Below, piece after piece: positions 32,498-42,813 of a DNA stretch of 43,716 nucleotides. Under the pieces are notes generated by a model that worked only from the letters and a program-made list of their open reading frames with translations, did no database searches and had not been told where the DNA came from. The stretch is from Chara braunii (Eukaryota > Streptophyta > Charophyceae > Charales > Characeae). The translations under genes were made by a program, and so were the position numbers. Numbering within the stretch: the stretch's first letter is position 1; every line of letters begins with the position of its first letter. The stretch covers positions 1,023,704 to 1,067,419 of the forward strand of contig BFEA01000451.1 of assembly GCA_003427395.1 (NCBI GenBank). The letters run 5' to 3'.

Positions 32498-34064
32498 ACA
32501 TCGGCCCTGTTCTTACTTCCTATGATATGTTCCAGCTGAAAGTCGAACATCAAGATGTACGTGAGCCATCTGGCGATCGTGGGATTTGTAGGCGTGAAGT
32601 TTTTGAGAGAATACATAAGCGCTCTTGGATCTATCCTAAAAACAAACCTCCTCCCGTAGAGGTAATGCCTGAAGATGCGCAAGCAGTGCAACACTGCCAA
32701 GGCATCTTTCTTGAATTGAGAGTAGTTCCTTTCAGTAGTGTTGAGGGTTCGACTCTCAAATCGCAATGGTCTTTCCTTTCCTCCAGAATCAGCCTGTATC
32801 AGAACTCCTCCCAGGGCTGTTGGTTCAGCGTCGATTTCTACGATGAAGGGCCGTTCAATAATGCCATCATAGTCTGGAACACCCAGCACAAGACCCCCTT
32901 CCTCAAATTCCTTCTTCAAGTCCTTTACCACCTGTTCCTGCTTCTCCCCCCATTCCCATTCTTGATTCTTCCTTACCAACTTCGTCACATGTTTTGTCTT
33001 AGCGACAAACCTTTCAATGAACACTCTTCAGAACCCACACGTTCCAAGAAAACATCTCACTTCACTGACGTTCCTGAATGGCGTAGGCCATTCAAGGATC
33101 TTATTTGTTTTCTTGGTGTCTGGACGGCGTCCTTGTTCATTGCATAGGAAACCCAAAATGGTGGCTTCCTTCATGAAGTGTTTGGATTTTGCTTCACTGG
33201 CCGTGAGGTTGTACTCTTGTAATAAGTCAAGTACTTTTCTGAGATCATTGACATGATCCCAGACAAACTTCCTTATGCCAGGTGCAACTTCTTGCTCATT
33301 TTTCTTCATTGATCCTTTTACCGCAAGGTCATCAATATAAAGCTCAGTAATTTGCGGGCTGATCGGTTGCATGACTCTTACCATGCTCCTCAGCACCATG
33401 GCTACTGCGTTTGTCCATCCCTGGGGTGCAACGTTCATATGAATCAACCCTCTGGGAGTGTGCATCGCAGTGATTGGCCTATCAGCCGGATAGACTGGAA
33501 ACTGGTCGTAACCAGAATCCAGATTTATGAGCGAAATAATAGCCCTTCCTGCACATGCCTCAGAGAGCTGATCTGCGTTAGGAAGCCCACCAGCATCCCT
33601 AACTGTTACAGCGTACAATTTCTGCAGATCCTGCACCCATCTAAGCACTCCGTTTGGCTTAATAAAACAGAACCATGGTGATGCGTATGGTCCGCTAGAG
33701 TACCCTGCCACATGCGATCCAATATTCCAATCCAGATACTTCACTACTCTTCTTTGATCATCGGGGTTTGGGTATCTGGCCCCTCTGACATTTCATGGTT
33801 GGTGAGGGACTGTGTGGATTCGGATCATTCCTACCCTATCCACATGTAACCTCCCCCTCTGATCATCATTGAAGGCATAGGCGCGATGCTTTTCCTCCAT
33901 CAAACTCGATTCCCCAATAATCAAATCCCCCTTTGTCTCTTTGTTAATTCTGCAACTCTCCTCATCCCATCTCTCTTTCATCTGCCTTATCAGTTCCCTC
34001 TCTTGTTCGTAGTACACACCCTCCTTGTGTGTTACTAGAACTGAAATTGGGTGACTTTTCTTAT
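32494..34064 (-). pseudogene. Reverse transcriptase and RNase H
   Basis: The RT core has LRWVQDLQKLYAVTVRD, motif A region SLINLDSGYDQF (about 33530), a downstream VAPQGWTNA segment, and YIDD (33339-33328), then the thumb LGFLCNEQGRRPDTKKT. Motif A normally has Asp where Asn (codon 33525-33523) stands, so polymerisation should be lost. A TGA at 33027 sits where FLGTCGF is normally followed by Trp. RNase H follows with EIDAEPTALGGVL and NYSQFKKDALAVLH, in which the usual catalytic Glu of the EKE motif is Lys (32712-32710), and ends at GSKNRAD before a frameshift. A TGA also lies at 33795, upstream of the core. The family copies the RNA genome into cDNA in cytoplasmic particles. Confidence 0.9.
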
Positions 34065-35747
34065 CTACTGTCTTGTACCTCCTTTTGCTTCCTTGCTTGA
34101 GCCCACCCCTAAAAAATGCTGACCGCTTGCTTGAGCATACGGCCCCTGCATTCTTGCTTCTTGTGTGGATGGCGGCTTGTAAACCAGTTTCAACTTTCCC
34201 CCTTCAGGGTAATCATATAACTTGTCTGCCAGAGCTTTAATCGCTTCTGGTTCCGCCATCTCATAAGCGGAGACCATATACATAGCTTAGTCAATGTTTA
34301 CCAAGCTTAAAGCTAATCCTTCATTCCCCTCTCCTTCATGTTCCTCATCAGACCCCCACTCCAACTCTTTCCTCCTTTCCTCTGACTCCTCAAAGGTATA
34401 TGATCCCGCATTGAGGCGGTTCTTTAAGCTATGAGGACCTGCATTCTTACATGTGATGACCTCAAAGTTCCTGCACGCTGGGTCACATAGAACCACAAAC
34501 ATGGTCCCATCGTGCTTGTTCATGATGAGAGTCTCCGAGCGCGATAAAAAAAACCTTCCTAGTAATATAGGAAGATCCAAGTTGGGCATGATATAAAAAC
34601 AAAAACGAACCTTTACTCGCCCAACTTCCACCATCACATTTGATGCTCTGCCAGTATATCCTGACTTTCCACTTTCCCCATTAAAGTATCCACAGTCTCT
34701 CTTGTCAATCTCCAGTCCCAACTTTTCAGCTGTTTCCGAGTTCATGATGTTCATCTCTGCTCCTGTATTTACCATTCCCAGACAATCTTTTCCCCTGATG
34801 TTAACATCAATGGACCCTGCTCCTACTGACTTCCAGTCCATTTTGCTGCCAGCAATCGTCGAGTTGGCTTCTCTGGGGATCAAGTCTCCGAGCCTAACTG
34901 TTGCCACTCTTTTCCTTGCCAGCTTAGCCTTGACCAACTCTCTGAGTTTTGGCGCTGTTGCCAAAATCTCTTTCAGGTTTAGCAACTCATTGTGTCCCTC
35001 GAGAAGTTTGTTTACTAAATTCTCGAGGTCCATGCCTTCTTCAATTGAGGTTTGGTACCTCCACTTCTTCTTCGATTTCTCCCCAACCTTCTCCTTTCCA
35101 TCATTAGTCTTACGCTTTTTGGCCCTCTGCTCTGTGCGTTGGTTCTCTTCTCCTCTAAGCACCTCATCCTGGTCCTCCTTATCTTCTCCTATATCGATTG
35201 AGGCTTTTGCCTGAGGTGGCAAAAGATCCTGAGCCGGTTCCTTGGACGTATTACCCCCCTTTGGTTTTCGCGCGGTATGGGGAGTATAATTCCTTAGTGC
35301 TCGGTAAGCTGCGTCTGATCCAGCGGTCAGAGTTGCTCGCACTGCTCTGGCGTTGGATGCCCTTGACTCGGAACCTTCTCTTCCTTGACTCATGGCGAAA
35401 GCCTGTTGGGTCTGAGTCGCCCTCACGGCTCTGACATTGTGTGCTCTTGGCTCGGAAGCTTCTTTTTCCTGTCCCATGGTGAATACATGCGGAATGCTCA
35501 TTTCCAAGTCTTTAACTTCTCTACAGATGTCTGTCATTCTTGTGTTTAACCTTCTTATCTTATCCATCAGGTCTTCCATCCTTCCCATAACTTCCTTTGA
35601 TGACTCCTTTACCTCGTTGTCTTCTTCTGGCTCAATCTCAATCATCGGGACATCTTCTTTTTCCTTACTTATTCTCATTCTTTTTCCTAGCTGATTACTC
35701 AACTCATCAATCTCCTGTACCCAAACAAACGAGTTCTTTTTCTCCTG
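34065..35747 (-). pseudogene. Gag-Pol junction and aspartic protease
   Basis: The long open stretch 35702-34287 (471 codons) starts with a charged low-complexity region and contains a retropepsin-like domain: GKDCLGMVNTGAEMNIMNS (about 34800-34745) and, downstream, LDLPILLGRFFLS. The catalytic DTG/DSG triplet reads NTG (Asn codon 34769-34767), so the protease is predicted inactive. A TAA at 34289 and a frame change near 34070 separate it from RT. It lies in the same frame as gag, so the ancestor probably made a continuous Gag-PR product with RT-IN following. Confidence 0.85.
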
Positions 35748-37343
35748 CTATATGCGAAACATGGCTGGCCCACTGGGTCCAAGTCCCGCAACTCTGAGTG
35801 CTTCCTTTCTAGTGCCTCCTGGAATGTTTGGGTCTATCTGCCTTCCTGTCTTGTCAAATACATCTTCATCTATGCTTGACGTAATTAATCCATCATCTTC
35901 ATCCATTCTCCTGACATGACACCTTTTTACAATATGTCATCTGATTGTACAGTGAGTGCATATACACTCACTGTAATCTATCCATCCTCTTCCTAATCCC
36001 TGACCGTTCCACTGCCCATCACTTCTGCCAAAACCCCTACCATAGTTCTGGTTATAACCTTGGCCATAACCCTGGTTATAGCCTTGATTGAAACCTTGGC
36101 CGATTTTGTTGAAGTTCATTTGGTTATAATTTCCTTGTTGAGGGGCCCTTTGATTGCCCCAGCTTCCTCCTTGTCCCCCATTTCCTCTTCCTCCGTATCC
36201 TCAGCCTCCTTGGCCATTTCTTCTTCCCCCGTTCTTATTTCTACCTTGTCCTTGTCTGTGTCCTTGCCCCTGAAACTGCTGCTGCCCTTGATTTTCTGGC
36301 GGTGCGTGCTGAGGTTGACCTTCACCTCGACCCTGTGAAGGCCCTACTTCCTGCATGTGAGGCATATTTGGTTCATGCCCTGACCATTGATTCTCTGGGA
36401 AGTACCCTTGCCAAACTCTTATTGGTGCCGCAACCGGCCAAGGTCCCTTTAGAGATCCTTGGTTTTGCTTTCCACGGCCAGTCTGTCCTCTGCCGGTTCC
36501 CTTTCCTCCCGTTGCTTGATTGCGATTTTGCCTCTGTGTCTTCTTTGGTTGGGTTACTGTCTCAGACTTTTTCCCTCCTTCTTCCTTTTCTTCCCCTTCT
36601 CCATACTTCCTCTTACTTGTTGCCTGGCCCACCACCATTACAGATTCTGAGTCAACTTTATCTTTCAATTATTTCAGTTGAGTTGTCATACTGCTTAATA
36701 TTCCTTTTAAGGCTGAGTCAGCCCCTTGAATGACTCCTACTTCCTTTCTCTTCTTCCTTTCCATCTTCACTTGATGGTGGAATACCTGATCCAAATCTCC
36801 GGATGCCAGGTTTCTCTTTATTGTTTCCCATGATGTCTTCTTCTCTGGGGCCCCACCTCGGGTCAGTTCTATTGTTTCATATCCGGAGAATTTTCCGAGG
36901 AAGATTACACACTGCATTTCTTCGGAAAACCCTGAAACTCTCGCAGCCATCTTTTCAAAAGCCGTTGCAAAGACCCCTATTGTAGTAAAGTCACTTCGGC
37001 TAACGTTGTGAAGCTCGTCTACGGTCAACAACCCATTTCCCAATTTGTACTTCCTCTGCATCTCTTTCTTGAAGTTGTCCCAGTTCCCCTGGGCATCGGT
37101 TACAATCCTTTCCACATCCGGACGGAGTTCCCACCATACATATTCATATAACTGAGCGAATTTCTCAGCTGGGGTTAAATGGTTGAAGACCTGCTCTAGC
37201 AACTCTAGCCAGTGCGAGACCCTTTCTCCTTTGAACGAAAAGATTTCTATTCGGGGTAATTGCGACCGCCTGATGCTTCTATTATCCAGTAACTTAGCGA
37301 TTTCTGCTGCAGTGATGGACCCTTGTCCAGCGCCATCGCCCAT
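35748..37343 (-). pseudogene. Gag (capsid and nucleocapsid)
   Basis: Starts at ATG 37343, 23 nt after a candidate 3' splice site. The capsid-like part has FSFKGERVSHWLELLEQVF and WDNFKKEMQRKY (typical retrotransposon Gag). It is followed by a Gln/Gly-rich region with NQGYNQGYGQGYNQNYGRGF repeats and a zinc knuckle CTHCTIR*HIVKRC near 35950, where the stop TGA (35939-35937) replaces the position usually occupied by Gly before His. Other in-frame stops: TAA 36671, TGA 36203, TAG 35750. The frame is otherwise constant from 37343 to 34065. The family assembles the virus-like particle and packages RNA. Confidence 0.85.
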
Positions 37344-37365
37344 CTTTCCTCAACCTTTGGTTGAT

Positions 37366-37392
37366 CTGTTATCACATGAAAGAAAACAACAA
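37366..37392 (-). promoter_or_regulatory. Candidate 3' splice site before gag
   Basis: Minus strand TTTTCTTTCATGTGATAACAG ends at 37366, 23 nt before the gag ATG: pyrimidine-rich with a terminal CAG. Confidence 0.4.
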
Positions 37393-37425
37393 GTCCCTGA
37401 ATTATTTTCAAAATTTTGCCTTTGC

Positions 37426-38007
37426 TTATAACTCTCTATCTGCCAATTCTGATTCCATTTCGAGATATAAACGATAGAGAGCCTGGGGCGTAGAGATAGC
37501 ATATCCGATCTGCGGAATGGTCAAGACGGCCAACGCCGCTCGCTCAACATTGACTTGCCCTTTGAAAGCTTCATCAACGATGAAGTCTGGGAGATCTGCT
37601 TTTACGTACTCGGTGGGATAGGAGAAATCTGATGCCCGTTTTGTATCTGTTGTAGATATAATGGGTCGAAGTTCTCCACAACTTGTTTCTCGAACTTTCT
37701 CGTTTAAAACGACCTCTGTCATTTGGACATACTGACATATGGGTTGAATGTCTCCAAGTGTCAAATCTACACCATGCATCCTTCATAGATGTACTGAAAG
37801 ATACAAGGTGGCTCGTACTATTACACTCTCCCGATCTAAGGTATGTCCAGTCTCGACCCATACAAATGTCTTTGGACCGATAAAGACGTCACACGAAGAA
37901 GTAATTTCTTCTTCTCTTTCAGTCCATCTCAGGGGTAATGACATATTCAGTCTCTGAGGTGTGCGAACAGGCAATTCAACTTCGAACATTTGAACGACAT
38001 ATGACAT
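37426..38007 (-). pseudogene. Pre-gag ORF 2 (paralogue of pre-gag ORF 1), unknown function
   Basis: 193 codons from ATG 38007 with one in-frame TGA (37785). Clearly homologous to the ORF at 39220-38441: FIGPKTFVWVET against SIGPEAFIWVET, LPDFIVDEAFKGQVNVERA against LPKVIIDEAFSGVENVERA, LYRLYLEME against MYCLYLEMR. It lacks the C-terminal 50 residues of the other copy. No membrane segment or zinc motif. Both copies have GGGTACCAA just upstream of the start. I recognise no family; extra ORFs before gag are known in some Tat-type (Ogre) elements, but homology to those cannot be judged here. Confidence 0.65.
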
Positions 38008-38440
38008 CTTGGTTGTTTTCTTGGTACCCTGTTAGAAGAAAGAAAATCAGTGTATCTAAGTGTTAGATTGACAATTTATTCCCTCCTATCTAAACTGTCC
38101 GCTTTCTCATACAATTGTATGTAAACTTTCTATTAATTAACATCCTCCCCATTCAGGCAATGATCCTTAATGTTTATCGTTATACTTACCATCACTCTTT
38201 CTCAATATCTTATCCAAACCCAATTACCAAGTCATAAGGCCTCGTGCCACTATTAGATACCCCTTTTATATGAGAAGAAAGAAAGTCAGGGTAACACAAA
38301 TCCGAAATACCATCGGAGGCAGTGGTCTTCTTCCATGGTCCCCGCCGTTACATGCTTTCTTTCTTAGACCTGAGGTTCCCCTTCTGATACCCAAAACGTT
38401 CCTTGAAACATCTCCTGTTTCTGGATTTTGCTCATTTATC
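38008..38440 (-). other. Spacer between pre-gag ORFs
   Basis: AT-rich noncoding sequence with the acceptor above at its downstream end. Short frames in 38270-38440 look like decayed continuation of pre-gag ORF 1. Confidence 0.4.
38028..38051 (-). promoter_or_regulatory. Candidate 3' splice site before pre-gag ORF 2
   Basis: Minus strand TGATTTTCTTTCTTCTAACAG, with the exon starting GGTACCAAG, 21 nt before the ATG at 38007. Confidence 0.45.
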
Positions 38441-39220
38441 TCAATTGTCGAGTCCGTCCGAGGGCCCCCAATCTCCGTACCAAAATCCCATGACCATGCC
38501 AAAAAGAGAAGGAATATCGTCTATAAAAGTTTCAATACAGACTTCCGTAGGGAGCTTCTTCCAATATGTCATACGATCGTCCAGCCAATAATTCTGTAGA
38601 TATGCATTCACAATGCATAAGACATCATAGAAATCCCTTTTTGCTATTTTCGGTCGCATTTCCAAGTATAGACAGTACATGATATCAGGCGCTTTAAACT
38701 CAAAGCCCCTTTTTGGTACCGATAGTGCCGCGAGTACGGCCCGCTCTACATTCTCCACCCCTGAGAAGGCTTCGTCGATTATGACTTTAGGAAGAGTTGT
38801 TTTGACATTTATAGTCGGATAGACGAAATCTTCTGCCCACTTTGCTTCAATTGATCGCAAGATCATTCCTTCTCCTCCCCTATTCACTTTCCGAGAAAAC
38901 GCTTCGAGTACTGATCCAGCAGTCGGAATATATTTGGAAAGAGAACGATTTTTTCCTATCGCAAGGTCAATTGAGAGCGTCTTCAAAAAAAGTGCAGATA
39001 GGTAGATGGTCACTCTTATTATCGCACATCTTCCTCCTGTAGTCTTTTCAGTTTCAACCCATATAAAGGCTTCTGGCCCTATCGAAATTCCACACCATGT
39101 GTTCATATCTTCGCCCTTTTCCCATTTCCTTCAGGGTACTGTCATTTCTATCCCTTTGCCTTTTTGTTGGGGTAAGTTAATCGGATAGAACTTAGCAGTG
39201 AACCACATTTCCGGAGCCAT
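38441..39220 (-). pseudogene. Pre-gag ORF 1, unknown function
   Basis: 259 codons from ATG 39220 with one in-frame TGA (39133) after codon 29. If an internal ATG (39106) is used, 221 uninterrupted codons remain. Conserved blocks shared with pre-gag ORF 2: IGPEAFIWVET, EDFVYPTINVKTTLP, IIDEAFSGVENVERAVLAAL and YLEMRPKIAKRDF. The C-terminus (YLQNYW..., aromatic and acidic) is unique to this copy. The sequence looks soluble and mixed alpha/beta. Its position between leader and gag, with a partner arisen by tandem duplication, points to an accessory role in the element's life cycle, but the function is unknown. Confidence 0.65.
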
Positions 39221-39454
39221 TTGGTACCCTATTTACACAATACGCAAAAGAACGAACCTTATTTTTAGTTCACTATCTAGTACTCTCTTACTGCAATCTA
39301 ACCTATACTGATCTCTCCTTAGTTCTAAAAGTGTTTAACTAAAAGAGGATTTATTGCCTTATTCCAACGGACAATCTTAATTTGCCTAGCCGTGAGAGTT
39401 AGTCTGTGAGAATAAGTTGATCACTCCCCTCGTCTTGATCAAACCCATATTTTC

Positions 39455-39757
39455 TTATTCACTCCTTGCCGCTTTGGCATGCTTATTATTAAACCGTCCT
39501 TCACCTGTTTTGGAGATGTTTGAGCATTGATCCTTATAAGCATAGTAAGTCATTTTTCTTGGCGACGAAGTGCGTTCACGCCACTCTTCCTGATGTCTAT
39601 GCGCCCTTAACCCTTCCTCCTTCTCTTCTAGTCCTTCATCATGCTCTTCCTCCCAGTCACCTCGTTCCTTGGTCAAGTCTATGGCTCTATCGGCAACCTT
39701 TCCTAGCCTTCCACCTCTTCCTCTTCAGGTGTCAGTCCCACGACCCGTAGGAGCCAT
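39455..39757 (-). pseudogene. Small charged leader ORF
   Basis: 100 codons from ATG 39757 with an in-frame TGA (39727) after codon 10. An Arg/Gly-rich start (TGRGTDT, then RGRGGRLGK) is followed by an acidic Glu-rich stretch (GDWEEEHDEGLEEKEEGL) and a basic end. No recognised family. It is the first ORF after the PBS. The start MAP is shared with pre-gag ORF 1. It could be a short RNA-binding peptide or simply leader sequence. Confidence 0.4.
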
Positions 39758-39946
39758 ATTTAAAGATACGGATATCGTTTATTTATCACAATCCTTTGGG
39801 CTATGCGATCTACACTTGATTACTTCGACTTTTTCTCAGAGTTTTATCTCCCTACTTAAAAATAACCCTTTTGTCCTCGTCGATACTTACTAATACTACT
39901 ATCTTATCTACTAACCTTTATCTTTGTCGTTTTGCCTAAATCATCG

Positions 39947-39952
39947 ACTTAC
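39947..39952 (-). promoter_or_regulatory. Candidate leader 5' splice site
   Basis: Minus strand GTG|GTAAGT about 47 nt downstream of the PBS. It is a consensus donor in the position of a retroviral major splice donor. Confidence 0.45.
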
Positions 39953-39998
39953 CACACCCGAGTTCGTTCACTAAGGACCTCGGCTGGAAAGAGAGATC

Positions 39999-40016
39999 TC
40001 CCCGGCAATGGCGCCA
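39999..40016 (-). other. Primer-binding site, tRNA-Asp
   Basis: Plus strand TCCCCGGCAATGGCGCCA, two bases from the LTR end. Plant tRNA-Asp ends TCCCCGGCAACGGCGCCA, so 17 of 18 match (tRNA end recalled from general knowledge). This fixes transcription as minus strand and the right-hand repeat as the 5' LTR. Confidence 0.88.
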
Positions 40017-41928
40017 CCTGTCGCGCGTGGCAGTCCCGCACCCCGCCGGGAGCGCTCAACCTCACGGTCCTGTCACGCATGATTTATTTTCGAAGAATCA
40101 ACTTGTCACCACTCCAACCGTGTGCGCGTGCTATACCTCTCACGACGCCCTGCGACAGGTCGGGACGTCGCGAGGTACAACTTGCCTCTACCCGAGGGGC
40201 TGTCACCACCCTCAGGTAGGCGTATCCTTGTTGAGCTACCGACCCACGTGCGAAGGCTTTTACATGGCTGAGTAGAGGTAGGTCGGCCGAGGGCGTTTGC
40301 TCGATCGCTGTAGCACTAAATGGGGTACGCTCGGTAAGACACCTAGAACTGACCCGCTACGTATTTCAGGTCGAACTTTTTAATGGTAGTCTACTTCCGC
40401 TCTATGCTTTAATTGTCAGATGATCGAACCTGTCCGACTTTCCAAGCTGCTAAGACTCTCTATCCTACTGAACAGATTATGTCACAATTGTTAACAAATA
40501 ACACAGGATTTATACAAGACCATAATGAGTATGAGAGTATTACCGTCGGGAACCCTTTCCACTGTCACAAGTGCTGTGTGCCCAGGACTCTTCACGATGT
40601 CAAGCCCTGATTCAATCCAAACCAACGAACAAAATAGACCTGCACATGATAATGCAAAGACAATCCAGATGTCATGCACTAGTGGAGTCAACCATCAATC
40701 CACACCTCAGACTATGTCCCTCACTTCCCAAACCATGTAATGCAGCTCTATCTTTTCCTGAGACATAAGTCGAGCCCCCTCACATTTCTTCAAAGGACCA
40801 TTGAGAGTGACTAGGACCATTTAGGCAATGACCACATGTGACAGTTTTACTGATCACAGGGTTCGACTTTAGATGTAGGTATCAAGTCAAAAGGGGGAAA
40901 AGTTGAATCGGCAACGACCGACCTGTTATCGAATGATAACAGAAAATTAAATCCTTTATGTAGGACTTCTCCTTTAATTGCGGTAGACCAAAGCAAAGAC
41001 CTGTACACACACAGGTCAACAAGGATTCAACATTCCCATTCGAGTTCCCACACATTGATATCAAAGGGTCAAACCCTTAAATCTAATATTTAAGGTCTAG
41101 GATCAATCATCCTTAAGTCTAATTTCTAACTTCTATCTTCCCTAAGTCATCTGTCACTTCTCCCTTTGTTCAAGGAGTCCCTTGCCTATGTCCTAGGTTG
41201 TCTCAGGGAAACTCATATTCCCTTTTCTCTCAGTCCTTGCATTCTCTCTCTCGCGGATAAACACACTCTCTGGTGCTTATGTGGTAGTCTAGCTGAGATC
41301 AAACTTATGGTATTGACAACTCCTCCTTAGGAGTTTATTAACAACTGAGGCTATGCAAAGTTTCTCATTTTCTAGCTCTTCTGTTCCTGCGGTATTCGCC
41401 TTCTTCTCTACTCTTTTTATGGATTTTTGGAGTCGCTCCCGATGAAACACTCTCTTTTTCCTTTTCTCTTCTTCTTGTCCTTACATACGCAAGTAGTGGG
41501 TTGACTCACCCGACAATCATCCACTACTTGATCAATTCCAAATCAAATGGTTAGTCAAATGTGTAGTCGAATTGCTCCTACGGAAGCAATCAACCACCCT
41601 TCATAGCTCAAGCAATCCTCATGTGATCAAACAAATTAGGCAATCATGCGCGAGTGACTGGATAATCCATATGTGAGTATTTAGTTTTTGATAAACCCCA
41701 TTTAGATCCAGAAGTCAATACATAATTTCAAGCAAGTAATAGGCGACCTTCTCGGAAGCCTCCTCCAGTCCTTGATCGAAGCTCAGTCTACCTTTCACAA
41801 GCGTAATAGGATGATCCAACGGGAGTCACCCTACTATTAACTTAGAGTCGGACGAGCTTGAAATTAAGTAAGTGGTTTTTGGATGATTCAAAGTGTCATA
41901 CTTGGTACGTTAGAATGTAGCCAAGTGA

Positions 41929-41937
41929 TTTATATAG
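41929..41937 (-). promoter_or_regulatory. TATA box in 5' LTR
   Basis: CTATATAAA on the minus strand, matching 17301-17309. Transcription would start near 41900, giving an R-U5 of about 1.9 kb and a U3 of at least 1.8 kb. Confidence 0.55.
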
Positions 41938-42051
41938 AATGACTCTATGAGAGTGTCCTATATTCGGATCCAATGTAAATTAATCAGGTCATTGGTAATC
42001 ATGCAATGCCAAACAAGTAGCAGGGTTACTCAATTTTCTTCCTGTTAGTTG

Positions 42052-42813
42052 ATCCCTAGATCAAACAACGTATTAAGATGACTCTCTTGGGAACCACCTA
42101 ATATCTGTTCGATGTATAGGGAATCAAGATTGTTAATTGACTCATAGATTAAATAGAATATTAAGATGACCCTCCCGGAAGCCATCTAATATCTGTTCGA
42201 TGTGTAGGGAACCAAATTGTTTGTAATTGTCAATTGATCCCCAGATCAAACGGAATATTAAGATGACCCTCCCGGGAGCCACCTAATATCTGTTTGATGT
42301 GTAGGGGATAAAAATTATTTATAGTTGTTAATTGACCCCTAGATCAAACAGAATATTAAGATGACCCTCCCGGGAGCCATCTAACATCTATTTGATGTAT
42401 AGGGAATCAAAATTGTTTGTAATTGTTAATTGATCCCCAAATCAAACCGAATATTAAGATGACCCTCCCGGGAGTCACCTAATATCTGTTCGATGTATAG
42501 GGGATGAAAATTTCTTTTTAGTTGACCCCTAGATCGAACAGAATATTAAGATGACCCTCCCGGGAGTCATCTAATATCTGTTCGATGTATAGGGGATAAA
42601 TAAATTATATGTAGTTGTTAATTGATCCTCAGATCAAATATAATATTAAGATGACCCTCCCGGGAGCCACCTAATATCTGTTCGAAATGTAGGGATCAAG
42701 ATCATTTGTAGTTTGTTAATTGACCCCCAGATCAAACAAAGTATTAAGATGACCTGCCCGGAAGTCATCTAATATTTGTCCGATACATCGAGGATCAAGA
42801 TCATTTATAGTTG
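42052..42813 (-). repeat. Tandem array of palindromic units in the 5' LTR
   Basis: Same array as at 17424-18185: units with CTCCCGGGAG-type centres between ATCAAACAGA and TCTGTTYGAT arms. It ends about 115 bp upstream (in transcript sense) of the TATA box, a position typical of U3 enhancer repeats. Confidence 0.85.

Noticed and set aside
36302-36733. 143-codon plus-strand ORF
   Set aside because: Antisense shadow of gag low-complexity sequence.
42052-42813. CRISPR-like array (regular repeats with variable spacers)
   Set aside because: Repeat units are long degenerate palindromes in a eukaryotic LTR, duplicated in both LTRs; no cas genes and no unique spacers of constant length.
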